A stretch of DNA of 64,000 nt from Tipula vernalis. Lineage: Eukaryota; Arthropoda; Insecta; Diptera; Tipulidae. Below, piece after piece: positions 10,834-23,106 of the stretch. Each line of letters starts with the position of its first letter. Positions within the stretch are counted from its first letter, which is position 1. Below the pieces are notes generated by a model. The model had not been told where the DNA came from. It saw only the letters and a list, made by a program, of their open reading frames with translations, and made no database searches. The position numbers and the translations under genes were made by a program. The stretch spans positions 192,202,061 to 192,266,060 of the forward strand of contig OY282560.1 in the NCBI GenBank assembly GCA_958295665.1, written 5' to 3'.

Positions 10834-11946
10834 ATATTTAAGATACACTCTTGGAGCTACGAGAGTTGGATATGACGAAAATCACTCCAAGTTTAGATTG
10901 AACGACTAACCTGCAATCTTTGAATTTACTAAACCATCTTCGGTACCTCGACCGGAAACAAAACTAAGAAAAATAACTAAGAACTGCCGTTCCGTAAGCT
11001 ACGTAAACGGTATAATTTCTTTAAATACGTTGGTTACTAGGAAATTTATAAATTGTATAAATTATTTCAATTCAATAAATTTTAAAAATTAATTTCTATA
11101 AATTCTGTAAATTTCGTAAAAAGTTCGTTAAATTTGTTTAGAAATTATGTACATTAAATAAATTACTTTTAATTCTTTATATTTTAAATTTCTTAATTTA
11201 TTTGAAAAAATTCTGTTTTTTCAATAAATGGTATAATTCTATAAATCCAAAAAATTCTTTAAATTTTTAGAATTCTTCTAATTCTGTAAAATTTATGAAT
11301 TCTATAATAATACAATTATTGCTGGCCCGTAACATGTGAACAATCTGACCTCATCGGTTTGTATACCGAGAAAAGTTTCTAATTATTTTGGACAAGCGGG
11401 AGAGGCTAAATGGTCAACGGTATTGACCTCTGCGCCTAGAAGAAGTGGCTCAACCATGAAAGACCGCTGTATTATTCGTTCGGGGAAAACACCTAAAACG
11501 TGACAGATTCAGCATATTCGCTGTTTTTCATTTCTCAGACAGGATCAGGAACACGCATTAAATGATCTTGCAGTTATTCAAAACTATTATCAAATATTAG
11601 TGATTATTAAACAACGGGCATGATCAACGCTTTGTGCAACCACAGGTTGCAGGCATTTGAAAAATATTTTGGATTTGGCGGTGAATATATTGTTTCGATT
11701 ATTATCTACCACAATTTTATTCCAACTCATAATTCATAATTTAAGAATTTCATTCAATCATCGCAACTTCCTCTCATGAACATAGTCAGAAATTACCGTG
11801 GTTATATAACAAAATATCGCGACGTACCCTAAAATTCAATCATCAATTATTATTCGTCTTTTCTATTCATCCACACCAATTACGTACATCGTTTTAAAAT
11901 CGTATCTGCCGGTTTCCGTCATATATTTTGTTTTTCCCCGTATCTT
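10834..11946. other. Non-coding 5' part of the nested insertion
   Basis: AT-rich to 11.3 kb, then more balanced composition to 11.95 kb. The later half may be the leader of the gag gene that follows, possibly including LTR sequence, but no second LTR copy exists in the window to prove it. Confidence 0.4.
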
Positions 11947-12780
11947 TTGTTTTACTTTCGACAAGCCAATAAGCCAATGGCTGAGAACGGAGACGATCAT
12001 TCAGGAAACGTCAACCAACTAATCGGTCAAGACATATCAATGGCGGATAACAAAAACAATTTACCGAGTACGTCGGTTAGGGAAGCCGAAGTCATGACAA
12101 TCAAATGGGCGCAGTTTTGGGTTAGCAATCCTAAAAATTGGTTTCTAATAGCAGAAATACGTCAAAAATGTATACACACGCTCTCTGCATTATCACCGGA
12201 GCACTGCAACACAGTATTTGACCTGCTAGAAAATCCCCCGACCTCCAATCGTTATGAAACTATAAAACAATTATTGATCGAGCGACTCTCTCCGTCGGAA
12301 GAAAAAAGACTAGAGACGCTTCTTAGTGGACAGGATTTAGGTGACAGATGACCGTCGGAAATTCTGCGCCAAATCCAAGGATTTGCCGGCAAAAATTTTA
12401 CACAAGCCATAGTTAGATTACTTTGGATCAGACGCCTTCCCGAATTTATCAGATTGGCATTAGTGGCGCAGCTGGAGTCGATAACTGCTAATGACTTGGA
12501 GAAGACTGCAGACAAACTGTATTGGCCAACAAATGTACCAAACCTTGTAATTTCCGACCGCTGACCAGCAATGTAGCAGCGATGCAAATTGACCAAGATT
12601 CCCCAAACAAATAAATCTTATGGTTGCGGCGGCACACCTTAAGACATCATACCACAGCCGCTTACGCATAACCGATTCCACTAATAGAATGATATTTTTG
12701 ATCGACACTGGCGCGGGCCTTTCTATTATCCCATTTCGAAATTTCATTACATATAATATAAAAAAATCAGATCTAGTTCC
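11947..12780 (+). pseudogene. Ty3-type gag and protease fragment
   Basis: The first 134 codons contain the arthropod Ty3 gag pattern: FWVSNPKNWFLIAEI, then ENPPTSNRYETIKQLLIERL, then SGQDLGDR. After a stop (TGA at 12349) the same frame continues PSEILRQIQGFAGKNF and WIRRLPEFIRLALVAQLES, confirming gag. About 12640-12745 encodes a retropepsin with the active-site block FLIDTGAGLSIIP in another frame. Gag packages element RNA, and the protease would process the polyprotein. Reverse transcriptase and integrase of this element are absent; jockey sequence follows instead. Confidence 0.75.
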
Positions 12781-13524
12781 GGGCCGGTTTTATACCTACT
12801 ATATACTTATGATCTTCCTACATTAGAAAACAACACAGTGGCAACTTTTGCAGATGATACGGCGATCTTAGCTGTTGGAAAAAGCAACGAAGAATCAACA
12901 CAGAAGTTACAATCAGCCATAACTCAAATATATAAATGGACAAAAAGATGGAGAATAAAACTAAATGAAGCTAAATCAGTTCACATCAACTTTACAAACA
13001 GACGAATCGAACATATTCCGATTACCATAAATCGGGAAATAATACCGCATGCGAACACAGCTAAGTATCTCGGCATGACCCTGGATGCTAAACTACGATG
13101 GAAAGCACACGTCAAGAAGAAAAGTGAAGAATTAAGACTTAAATACAGAAAAATGTATTGGCTGTTGGGAGGAACTCTTCTTTATCAACATACAACAAGC
13201 TTCTACTTTATAAGCAAATATTGAAACCGATTTGGACTTATGGTATTCAGCTTTGGGGTTGTACCAAACAGAGAAACGTAAATATCATCCAAAGATTTCA
13301 GAATATGGTATTAAGGAACATCGTTGATGCACCTTGGTATGTTAGGAACAATGACCTTCATAGGGACCTTAAAATGAACCTCATCTTAAATGAAATCCAG
13401 GAAAAAGCACGGAGACATGAAGAAAGGCTCCGCCAACATGTGAACATTGAGGCAACTCAGCTCCTAAGCATCTCGAATTTAGTTCGCAGACTTAAAAGAA
13501 CCAAACCTTTTGAGCTGGTGTGAT
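12781..13524 (+). pseudogene. Jockey-type reverse transcriptase, 3' portion
   Basis: The frame begins GPVLYLLYTYDLP at 12781 and continues TVATFADDTAILAVGK, with the FADD pair at 12846-12857. Then come WRIKLNEAKSVHINFTNRR, YLGMTLDAKLRWKAHVKKK and, after a frameshift near 13165, LKPIWTYGIQLWGCTKQRN and APWYVRNNDLHRDL. This is the C-terminal half of a jockey ORF2. It is close in sequence to jockey-B at 33893-36213, so both belong to one family. Everything 5' of the second catalytic region is missing. Confidence 0.85.
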
Positions 13525-13748
13525 TGTCAGCTTGAGCAGCATTATGCTGATCTAAAATCCACAACTAAGATGTGGTTTACATCAATTTACCAAACACTAT
13601 GGAATGCCAATGGTAAGAAGCCATAGATTAATTTAAGTTAGTAAATTAAGTCAGAAACAAATTGCTAATTAGTCCAGGAGACTAGATTGTAATTACATAA
13701 AATAAATAAATAAAATTTATTTAAAAAAAAAAAAAAAAAAAAAAAAAA
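13525..13748 (+). other. Jockey 3' UTR and poly(A) tail
   Basis: About 190 bases of 3' untranslated sequence include AATAAATAAATAAAA at about 13700-13714. They are followed by an uninterrupted A run of about 26 bases ending at 13748, immediately before the right target-site duplication. Confidence 0.8.
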
Positions 13749-14466
13749 TTTATTCACACAAGATTCTATTTTGCGATTGTTGTTTTGGTCATATTGGAAA
13801 ATCAAAGATAAAGAGGTTGCAAATTTTACAAACAAAAGCTGCAAAGCTATCTATAGGCTTCCACACTTGTTTCGCTCCGTCGAGCTGTATAAGAATGTAA
13901 CTGAAGGAATCCTGCCAATATACGCATTATTCCAATTTCATGTTTCACTATATATGTATAAATGTTTGCGGTTATTGTTAACGCTATCAAACATTGAGTT
14001 TCAGTATGTAAATCAAAGCCATCCAACCCGTCGTTCTAATCTTTAAAAATGTTATAAAATCAAAACTGAATTTGGTAGCAAATCCATATCGTACTTCGGT
14101 CCATATGTATATAACCATTTGCCGACTGTTATTACTAGATCTGTGAATGTTCACAATTTCAAGAAAACTGTAACGACGTATTTGGCTGAATGGGTCGAAG
14201 ATTATCTTTAACGCGACATATTATCTGTATCTTTTAAATTTGTTTATTCACCTTATTTTATTATTTTTTTTTTATTATATATTTAACTTTCAGTTTATTA
14301 CTAAATTGTTATTTTATATCTTGTACATTATTTCTGTCTAGTTTTTGTTTCAGAGTAGAGCTGATTAGCTTTTAAAGGACCTTAAATCCATTAGCTATCC
14401 GCTCTCCTTAAAACTTTTAGTTTTAGTTTAGTGTTAAAAATTGTTAATTTCTAATAAATAAATAAA
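13749..14466 (+). pseudogene. LINE-A C-terminal coding region and tail
   Basis: This continues the LINE-A ORF interrupted at 10763. The frame from 13771 reads LFWSYWKIKDKEVANF and SCKAIYRLPHLFRSVELYK, then ILPIYALFQFHVSLYMYKC and NQSHPTRRSN. After a stop it continues KTEFGSKSISYFGPYVYNHL and FKKTVTTYLAEWVED up to about 14210. Such a basic tail ending in a poorly conserved helix is usual for CR1/L2-like LINEs. A 250-base AT-rich 3' UTR and the TAAATA tail follow. Confidence 0.8.
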
Positions 14467-14741
14467 TATTGTAATTGGAATAACGTTCTAAATATCAACT
14501 TTATGTGAGAGCTCAATGCGCTGGATATGTCCTATATGAACATTTCTTTTTTAATATAATTTTTGAAGGGAATCGAATAGACAACAAATTGAAGTTACCG
14601 AAATTACTTAAGATTAACCTTAACTAATTCTTAAGATTTTTAGAGTTAAACATCCTATGATGCAACTATGGTCTACGGTTGCAATCATCGAGTGTTGCAA
14701 TAAGGAATTTTTTCTCTAATTCAGTATAAACTAGGACGTCA

Positions 14742-14824
14742 GTTTTTGGATTGTCTACAAACATTGTGTACACGAGTAGACAATTAATTAATTACTTTAT
14801 GTAGACTATGTGGCTCAACAGTGG
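14742..14824 (-). repeat. Inverted partner of the repeat at 394-474
   Basis: The reverse complement matches 394-474 over about 80 bases, with the shared words CATAGTCTACAT and AAGTAATTAAT and a CTCGTGTA motif. Confidence 0.6.
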
Positions 14825-17800
14825 ATGCAATAGAGGACGTTTCCAAAATTCCATTTTTTAACGGTTTTGGGAGTAATTATAATGAATCATTTAGTTTGGA
14901 CCTGTGTTTATTCCTAATTGTCATTGGAAATGATTTGTCGGGTTTTGATCCTGGTTGCTCTACTGATGTGTAGGAGTGTTTTACTGATGAAATCGCTTAA
15001 ACAAACACGAGCGAGTGGACTTTTAATATAATTCATACCGAATAACTTTAAAAATTTAAGTTTCCACTTTAAACCGGCAATCCAATTAACCTATGTGTCA
15101 AATAGAATAAACTATTTTAAAAACTCTTCTCTTAAGTATTAAAAAGTAAAAAAATCCCTTTCTCTTTACCAACAATATCTAATATTTTTTTAAATACTCA
15201 ACGAATACTTATAACAAGAGATATATGTAAGAAAAGCTTCAAATTAAGTCACTGACAAATAACAATACTTCAAAATATATGTACATATAATACATAATAT
15301 ATATTATATGAGTTGATGGCAGAACAGCAAAGTAAATACACTTATTTGATGGAAGAATGATCATTATACTCGTACATGAGAATATATAAAAGAAGAAACT
15401 ATCTAGAAAAGATTTGTGTATAAGCGACGAGTACATAAAACCATTTCTTGTTCCCATTTCGTATTATGTAGTATATGTACATATAAACATGACTATATGG
15501 ATGTTTATTATAATGATGAAGAGATCATAGTTCTACTCTACTGTTATATTTGGACAAATATTAAGAGTTTTAAAAAAAAAAAAAATTATTTGCATTTTAT
15601 CTTTTCTTTATTTTACGAATAACTACTAACTGAAAGAAATATGTGCATGTACGTAAGTAAGTAATAATAAGTAAGTTTACCATAGTTATTATTTATATTG
15701 TCGTTTTAAATATTACTCAAATATAATGATTATTTTAATATATTATATTATAGTTTATTATTAAGACAATCTTTTCCTTGTTTCCCACAAAGTATATTCG
15801 CGCACATCAAGTTTTTTGTAGTTGTTGTAATTTCCGTATACTCGTGCAGTTTTACGCTAAGTACGAAAAAAAAAACAATTTTAAATTAATATAAAATAAA
15901 ATTAAATTATAGGTTTTCTGACCAAAAATTCGTATTTTATATTACATTTATAAAAATTTACGTTGGCATTATGTGACGACCGGACATGCAAAAATATGAT
16001 GGCTATACTGTTAGGACATAATTATAATAATATTATTATGTGACCATCGTAAGACACACATTTTCATTCCCTTAGTACTTTTTGAATATACATACACACA
16101 CACACGCTAAACAATGTGCTCGTTCAACCATGAAAATCGTATTGTTACATAACAAAAAAAAAAGGATTTTATTTTGGTGGTTCTTCTTAGTCACATATCT
16201 TAAAGATATATTCAGGAAATCATTGTTAATAATTATATGTATATCCTGGGTTTTGCATAATTAATAGTTTAACTTATAAATTAAAACGTTTTGGTAAATA
16301 ATTGCTAAGGGTGTGTCATAAAATAAAAAAAAAAAAAAAAAAATCCTTACTGAACCTCTAAATGTTCTTAATAATTGCTGGGAACTGCATGCTTTTAATA
16401 TCGCAACAAGGTGGTTCCTATTTTTTTTTTTTTTTTATTAAATTGTGAGTATAGAAACAAGGGTACGTAATACGTTACGTTCCACAGTAATAAAAAAAAA
16501 CTCATCCCTAAAAGCAGATAAATCTGCATTCAATTAAACTGTAATAAAAATAAATTCAACGGAAAAAAAATGTTTTTTGTGAATTTTTTATTTTTATTTT
16601 TTTTATTTTAATTTAAATAATCAACAAAAAAAATGTTATAAAAAAATTAACAAAAAAATTATGTTGAATAATTTTTCCACATACATTTGAAAGTAAAAAA
16701 AAAAAAATATAACGTCGCGTCGGGTAGGGTTTTTTTGGTACCAAATATGCCTTTCGTATACGCATTTTTTTTTTTTTTTTTTTAAAAAATCTTATTTAAT
16801 TTACTTATAAATAAATTGCTTTGATTGAAATTTGATGTGTGTTAAATTTATTATTTCATTTTGATGGAATTATAGGAATGATTATTGAAAAAAAAAAAAA
16901 ACCAAATACAACATTTTTTTTTTTTTTTGCTGTACGATGAATTAACAGCAATCGTGATGTGATGTAAGTATTTTTTTTTATCCTTAAAAAAATAAAATAA
17001 AAAATTATATTGGATTAATGTTATGACTTTCAAAATTTAGTTTAGCTTTGGAAAAAAAAAAAAAAAAAAAATAAAAATTAAATGCATTATTAATAATGTA
17101 TGCTGAAATCGCTTAATCAATTATATTTGTGGATTTTTTGTTATTATACGAGGCGGTAGGGGAATATTTATAATAAAAGCTTTTGCCGCATTATTAGTTT
17201 GTATATGACTGTTTCGATCATGCATTTCCACACTTCCCTTATTGTTTAAACGTTCCAAGCGTTTGTTACTGTATGCGACCGAACGATCACATATCGTAAA
17301 CAGATTATCCCTCAATCTCCATCCGCAGCATATGCCGGCTAATGCGCAGTCTGGGGGGGTCGGTAAGATGGAGCCTTGCAGAGACTTAGGAGCTGCTACA
17401 ACAGAAAAAAAATCACGAACCGATCACGCATATCCAACACTCGCCTCCCTGATCCTCCAAAAAGTTAAACAATCATACTTTCTTTAACAATGAGCATTTT
17501 AACAATTAAATTTTATTTATTTGGTTTTAGTGGTATTGTACGAAAAAACATAATAAATTGAATATTAATATAAAAACAATGATAAGCTACCTTAATACAA
17601 ACATTAATGGATGAAGATTCTTTCCATAAGCAAACACAAAAACTCAAAAAATAATGCTGTCCTCGCCAAGAGGACGATAACTGTTGTTCTTTTGTGAATA
17701 ACGGACCAATAACCGAGCTCGGGTATTTCCTAGAAATAAAAAAAAAAAAAAAACGAACCACAAAAAAAAATTCCCGAAGGAAGTTAGTTATGGAAACAAT

Positions 17801-18589
17801 ATTCACACAAAACTATCAATAAATAATCGAAATATTAAAAAAAAAATTCAGTACCACCAACAAATGAATATGTGAATATGATACAACGTTGACCATGCGT
17901 TACCGCCACCGAGTCAAGCCACACCTCAACCCGTCACCACCAACCGGAACCCAGAACAGGCAACGAAATCGCCAGCTCACCGCAACCAATGTAATCACCT
18001 GATTACTTCAATTGATTATAGTTGTAGCGTTTAGTGGATATGATTGAAAATATGTTTGGCTCAGTTTGATAATAATTATCACGAGAAAAAAAAACCAGCT
18101 GCCTCAATTTTAGCTTTTGATGATTCTGTACAAATCGCTTGCACTGGCGTGGTATAAACTCGATGATTTGGCCACCCAATATGCAATACTATCCACCGTG
18201 TTAATTTTTATCCGGATTTTTCTTGTTTTTTTTTCCTCTTGCTTCCTTGGGTTTTAGTTTTTTTTTCCCGAGTACAATGTTCACTCACTTTAGTTTATAA
18301 CTTGTATTTTTTTTATTTTTGTTTCTTTATTGTTGCTTTCAAACTTTTTCTCTCAACAATCATTCACCGAATGACCAAAAAACCAAACCAAAATTTCTTT
18401 TTTTCTCCTGTCACAAAAACAAAAAAACAGCCAAAACAAAAATCGTTCGCCATTACACCAAAAAAAAAACAATCTCCACATTCACCACAAAAAAAAAACG
18501 CCTCATCGCCATCAACTGAAACGGCCACCACACATAACATGCCAAATACAACACCAACATGCAAATACATAATCGGCATTCAGGCCACA
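14825..18589. other. AT-rich non-coding region
   Basis: Nearly 3.8 kb with many A or T homopolymers of 10-23 bases, for example near 15568, 16325, 16425, 16766 and 17050. There is a short CA repeat at about 16091-16105. Open frames here are short, low in complexity and rich in Lys, Phe and Asn, as expected by chance. A less AT-rich patch with no recognisable product lies at 17880-18000. This could be intergenic DNA or a large intron. Confidence 0.6.
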
Positions 18590-18651
18590 TTAAAACAAGT
18601 TAAATAAAAGCGGGTGACTCACAAAGAACTGCCCACCGCACGGGTGAACAA

Positions 18652-20136
18652 TCAAAACCGACACAACCGGACACAAAAAAAAAAATCGGTTACGATGTAT
18701 CGTAACACGTTTTTGGATACGGCAGGATGTCCCACTGAAGACACTATAACGTCACCTATGCATTTCACTTTCCTATGCAATTCACCAGGAGCTACTGATT
18801 TAGTAGGTGATATCCACTTCCTTCTATGCTGTAGTTCATATAAGTATTCTTTCGACCACCGAGACCAAAAATGTTGCTTTACTTGTTGAACCAATCTCCA
18901 ACGGAGTACAGTAGAAATATTTTCATTTGTTATCTCTGGCTCGCGGATGGTGATAAAAGGATGACCAATCAGAAAATGAGCAGGGGTCAGGACATCTAAA
19001 TCGTAAGGACTCGATGATATTGGTGTAAGTGGTCGAAAAGTTAACACCGCTTCGACTTGTTTGATGACGGTGTTCAATTCTTGAAAAGTAAGCGACGCGT
19101 TGTCCACGACTCGGAGAAGATGTTGGCCACCGAAAGGTCACCGAACTTTGTAACTTTGTAACCAAACTTTGTAAGTTCTAGTTGATGTTGTTGGGACATG
19201 AAAAGGTTACGCATCTGTTGAAGTTCAGAGTAAGCGCCTACAATGTTTGTTCCGTTGTCGGAATATATGTGATGACACATCCCTCGAGTAGCAATAAACT
19301 TCTTTAATGCTCCTATAAAAGCATCTGTGGTCATGTCAGACACCAGCTCCAAATATACAGCTTTCACGGAAAAACATATGAAGATTGCGAGATTTGCCTT
19401 TGTAGGTTTTTTCCTTGGACCTTATAGTGTATGTAAAAAGGGCCACAGTAATCTACCCCGATTACACTAAATGGTGGTGAATGGTTGATTCTATGAGTCG
19501 GTAGGTTACCCATTAATTGATTGGTAGATCTCAGATGCAACTTGAAACACCTAATACACGAATGATATGTCTTACTAGCCAATTGACGTCCTTTTAAAGG
19601 CCAAGACGGATTGCTGCTAACATAGCTTGAGATCTGGCATGCAACAATCTAGAATGATACTCGGAAAATAAATTTAGTGTAAAAGGATGTTTAAATGGAA
19701 GAAGGATAGGGTGTTTGGAATAGAAAGGTAATTAAGATTTTTGTAGGTGGCCACCGACTCGTAATATATTTTGATTGTAGAGGAAAGGAGACAAGGAATT
19801 TAGACGATTTTTTGTCAGTAAACCTTTTGATGACAGCATTCTTATTTCATCATGAAATGACCTACCTTGAACAATTTTGACTACACTATGAAGACTGTTC
19901 TCAAGCTCTTTAATTGATAGAGACCCTTCTGTTCTTTCTTCCAATTTGCCTCGCAGTCGACCATGTAAACGACAGTTAGAAATGAATCGGTTGATCCAAG
20001 CCACGATGTTGCGCAGACTTTTGAAATTATTTCTATATTTTATGGAGTCGATTAAATTATTTCCATAGCACGTGCTTGATTCTTCTTCGATGGAAACTAA
20101 CACAGATTTTTCGATCCGGCGTTCAGACAAAGGCAC
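18652..20136 (-). pseudogene. BEL-1 RNase H tail and integrase
   Basis: Fragments in several frames. The stretch 20136-19732 gives the linker after RNase H, ending LYNQNILRVGGHLQ. The stretch 19582-19364 gives the integrase start with HSCIRCFKLH and VIGVDYCGPFYIH (first catalytic Asp). The stretch 19367-19074 gives KAVYLELVSDMTTDAF and HIYSDNGTNIVGA (second Asp). The stretch 19107-18652 gives LTPAHFLIGHP and the C-terminal QHFWSRWSKEYLYELQHR. The Glu block between the last two is frameshifted. Integrase inserts the cDNA into host DNA; this copy cannot be made. Confidence 0.85.
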
Positions 20137-20276
20137 CTCAACTGGAAGCTTTGATTGTATCCAATTTTGAGCATCTATAGATAAAAATTGGGGTCCATTA
20201 AACTAAGTTGAACATTTGGGCAACTCTTCTGGCATGATCCCTCTTGAGACAATATCTGCAGGATTTTGTTCGGATT

Positions 20277-21188
20277 TTACATGGTTCCAGCTGTTGACGT
20301 TTGTAAGTAGTTTGTAAGTACTGGTAACGAATATATTCCACGTACGAATGTATTCCACGACGAAGATTCAGATCTAAGCCAGTGAAGGGCGATGATTGAA
20401 TCGGTCCAATAAAAAATGTTATTAATTTCAAAGTTAATTATAGCGAGTACCCGATGTGCCAGATCGGAAAGAAGATAGGCAGCGCAGAGTTCTAAGCGTG
20501 GAATAGTAGTTTTTCGTAAAGGAGACACTTGTGATTTTGAGCATAAGAGTGTGACTACTATTTCGCCGTCTTGGTTCACACATCTCGCGTCAGCGAATCC
20601 ATGAAGTTGAAGGTTGCTTGAAGATGAACCATTGAACAGATGCCGTTTGATTTTGAGATGGTTAAGCTGAAGAAGTTGTTCTCTGAAGATTTCCCATTTG
20701 ATATGTAAATGCTGTGGCAAAGATTCATCCCAATCGCATTTGAGTTGCCACAGCTGCTGTAGAAACAGTTTACCGAAGGTGATAACTGGAGCCGTTAGAC
20801 CAAGAGGATCAAAAATAAGTGCGATGTCTGCGATAACAGTTCGCTTTGTGATTTTTGTTCTTTCAATGAATATGACACGAAAATGTAGTTCATCGACTTG
20901 AGGTTGCCAGTACATGCCTAATGTTTTGACGTACTCGCAATCATTGATTTGAAGAAATGATTCACGATCTTCTGAACGGACTTCACGTAGAATATCTGGT
21001 GAATTGGAACACCATTTGCGAAGAGTCATTTTAGCGGTACCTAGCATAGAAGTACTTTGTGTTTTCATTTCTTGAAGTTCCGATAGATAATTGGATCCCG
21101 TTAGCAGATCATCTACGTACATATCATTATGAATGGCGTCACTTGCAAGTGGATAAGTATCTTTATGATCTATAGATAATTGTTGCAA
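20277..21188 (-). pseudogene. BEL-1 reverse transcriptase C-terminal half and RNase H
   Basis: A 303-codon frame opening just before the YVDD catalytic motif (residues 24-27, in NDMYVDDLLTGS). It continues LRKWCSNSPDIL, then VKTLGMYWQPQ and LIFDPLGLTAPVI. The RNase H begins about residue 195 with LHGFADARC and continues IPRLELCAAYLLSDLAHRVL and YWTDSIIALHWL. The last ~30 codons depart from the family because of a frameshift near 20330. Confidence 0.85.
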
Positions 21189-21212
21189 GCAGCGGGTTGC
21201 AATATAGGGAGC

Positions 21213-21683
21213 TTAAGCAGTTCCGTAAGTTACGGTTGTCAGCCTGTAGACTTGTAGATCTTCTGATGGTGTATCACGCCAAAATATGTATTGCAGATGG
21301 GAATCTGACTTATCGATCCAAATTTGTCTGTACATTTTAGACACATCTGCACTTACGACAAATTTATGTGCTCTGAATCGTATCAGGATGCTGAAGAGAT
21401 CGTTTTGAACCACTGGTCCGACCATCAGGATGTCATTAAGAGACTTACCTGATGTTGTCTTCGCAGACCCGTCAAATACCACTTTTAATTTGGTGGTAGA
21501 GCTCTCGGGCTTTAAAATACAGTGGTGTGGTAAAAAATAGTGGTTAACCGACATCTTTGTCTCTGAGACTAATTGCATATGCCCTAACCTCCTATACTCT
21601 CGCATGAACTCCCCATAAGCCTCTTGAAGTTCTTGATTTTGACTGCGCTTTTTTTCATTATTTAAGTAACGGCGCAGTGCCAT
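21213..21683 (-). pseudogene. BEL-1 reverse transcriptase, N-terminal half
   Basis: This frame carries YFLPHHCILKPESSTTKLKV and VVFDGSAKT. It then has SLNDILMVGPVVQNDLFSIL and SADVSKMYRQIWI with the first catalytic Asp, and finally YRLTTVTYGTA. These blocks come in the usual BEL order. A frameshift near 21200 puts the rest of the polymerase in another frame. Confidence 0.85.
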
Positions 21684-21697
21684 AATTCTAGAATCGC

Positions 21698-21955
21698 CTA
21701 ACGTAGATGGAGAAGTTTTGAGAGGAAGCTTGACGATAAATCTTCCTTGATGATCTCGTTTTGTATTTTCCTTGAAATGGACTTCACATTTTTCCTCGAT
21801 TGTAGTGAACTTTTCAATAGATGATGGATTCTATAGCTTCCAAAATATCTCATTAATATCATCACAAATTTGGTCATTGAATTTCTCGTCCATGGTAGAT
21901 AAATTACAGAAGTGAGTTTGATTGGAAGCGCGTGACTTTGCCCGATACTATTCAC
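21698..21955 (-). pseudogene. BEL-1 protease-RT linker, frameshifted
   Basis: Read in a different frame from the 85-codon ORF here, the minus strand gives NDQICDDINEIFWKL and then GRFIVKLPLKTSPSTLGDSR. That is the conserved BEL linker between protease and reverse transcriptase. It shows that the pol region was continuous before frameshifting. Confidence 0.7.
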
Positions 21956-23106
21956 CCTAGAAGTGTGTTTTGAAGAGTCGGAAGTTCATCAGCTAACCTT
22001 ATTTGTCCTATTGAAAGCAAATTAAAGAAAATCTCAGCTCCTATCAGTAGATCGATCTGTTGTGGCTGATGGAATTGTGGGTCCGCAAGCTGTATGTTCT
22101 TTGGAATAGGCCAAGACTCAATGTTTATGGTAGAAATAGGTTGGCACCCTGTTATTTTTAGTAAAATAAACACATCATTTGTAGAATAGTTATTAGTTTG
22201 AGATTGTAAAGTGATTGTTGATGACGTTCGACTTGATGTACTTGACTCTCCTATTCCAATAACTGATAAATGGCATTTATTTCGATTAAGTCCAAGTTGA
22301 GTCGCAAGTGATTCCGTTATAAAATTAATCTGTGATGCGGAATCTAACAATGCCCTACACAAAACTGGCGATCCATTTACATCAAGAAGCTTGACTACTG
22401 CTGTAGATAGTATGACGTACGATCTTGAATTTGACTTAGAATTCTTGAGTATAAAGCTTACGGGATTCGTAGATACGTTAGCAACTGTAGCTGAAGACTT
22501 CGATATATCAGCGTTTGTAGATGATTGTGGCTTTACAGGAGCACTTATTGAGGAGTCATGGTGAATGAGGGTATGGTGCCTTCCATTGCACTTCCGGCAA
22601 TGTTTTGTATTACCATAGGCTTTGAGACTATGATCAGCGCTGAGACAATTCTCACAAAGCTTTAAAATTATAACTTGTTTGAAACGATCGTCGGGTGAAA
22701 GAGTCAGAAATCGCGTGCATCTAAAAATTGTGTGTCCAGGCTTTTTGCAGAATGTACACTGGTATTTAGGTGTGACTTTAGACGAAGAAGACCCAGTGCT
22801 TATAGGTATGTGCAAAGCTTTTTTAATTGGTCGCTGTTGATTGTTTTGATGACGGACAGAGCCGGTGGTATGACTACTTAGTTGACTGTGAGTAGAACTA
22901 TCAAGCGAGTGACATCTTTTAGTGAGAAAAGCCATCATCTCCTCTAAAGTAGCAAGTCTTGTTGCCGGTGCTTCATTATTCCATTTCGCCAATGTATCTG
23001 GATCTAACTTAGTACACATAATATATATTATCAGGTCATCCCAAAGTAACGTAGGTCGTTTAAGACTTGTAAGCGCACTTAAATTTGATTTTATTGTATC
23101 AATCAA
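21952..23106 (-). pseudogene. BEL-1 gag (partial), zinc knuckles and protease
   Basis: A 384-codon frame. The first 60 residues match the C-terminal half of BEL gag, including LWDDLIIYIMCTKLDPDT and LEEMMAFLTKRCHSL. Then come Cys/His clusters: CTFCKKPGHTIFRC, CENCLSADHSL and CRKCNGRHHTLIHHD. From about residue 235 comes the BEL aspartic protease with ALLDSASQINFITES, in which the family DSG/DTG triplet is DSA. The C-terminus has the family block QIDLLIGAEIFF. The coding sequence continues upstream for a few codons (RDL) to about 23118 before homology is lost. Confidence 0.85.

Larger units (their letters stand above)
10764..13748 (+). mobile_element. Nested jockey-type insertion with a chimeric 5' part
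   Basis: The insertion ends in a poly(A) run (about 13723-13748) and carries 12-bp target duplications, both typical of LINE insertion. The 3' third (12781-13524) is a jockey reverse-transcriptase C-terminal half. The middle (11947-12780) is gag and protease of a Ty3-type LTR element. The first 1.2 kb (10764-11946) is non-coding and unassigned. The two kinds of sequence meet at about 12775-12785. Either a jockey RT switched template onto a Ty3 transcript, or a Ty3 element inserted into the jockey copy and later deletions removed the rest. The direct evidence does not decide. Confidence 0.7.
8399..14466 (+). mobile_element. LINE-A (non-LTR retrotransposon), split by a nested insertion
   Basis: The element runs 8399-10763, is interrupted, and resumes at 13749-14466. 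The first part has an APE-type endonuclease and a reverse transcriptase. The second part continues with the family's C-terminal region, including LYKNVTEGILPIYALFQF and HPTRRSN. The element ends in a TAAATAAATAAATA tail at about 14453-14466, the usual position for a LINE 3' microsatellite. The coding style resembles the CR1/L2-like group rather than jockey, but the clade is not certain. The interruption is bounded by a 12-bp direct repeat, ATTTATTCACAC, at 10752-10763 and 13748-13759. The true 5' end was not found; the first supported codon is the ATG at 8399. Confidence 0.85.

Noticed and set aside
18239..18607. 122-codon Lys/Gln/Ser-rich frame
   Set aside because: Low-complexity reading of A-rich DNA with poly-A runs. 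Overlapping frames on both strands are equally open, so there is no sign of coding selection.
20698..20901. Plus-strand frames inside 18.6-23.1 kb
   Set aside because: Shadows of minus-strand BEL pol; no independent motifs.
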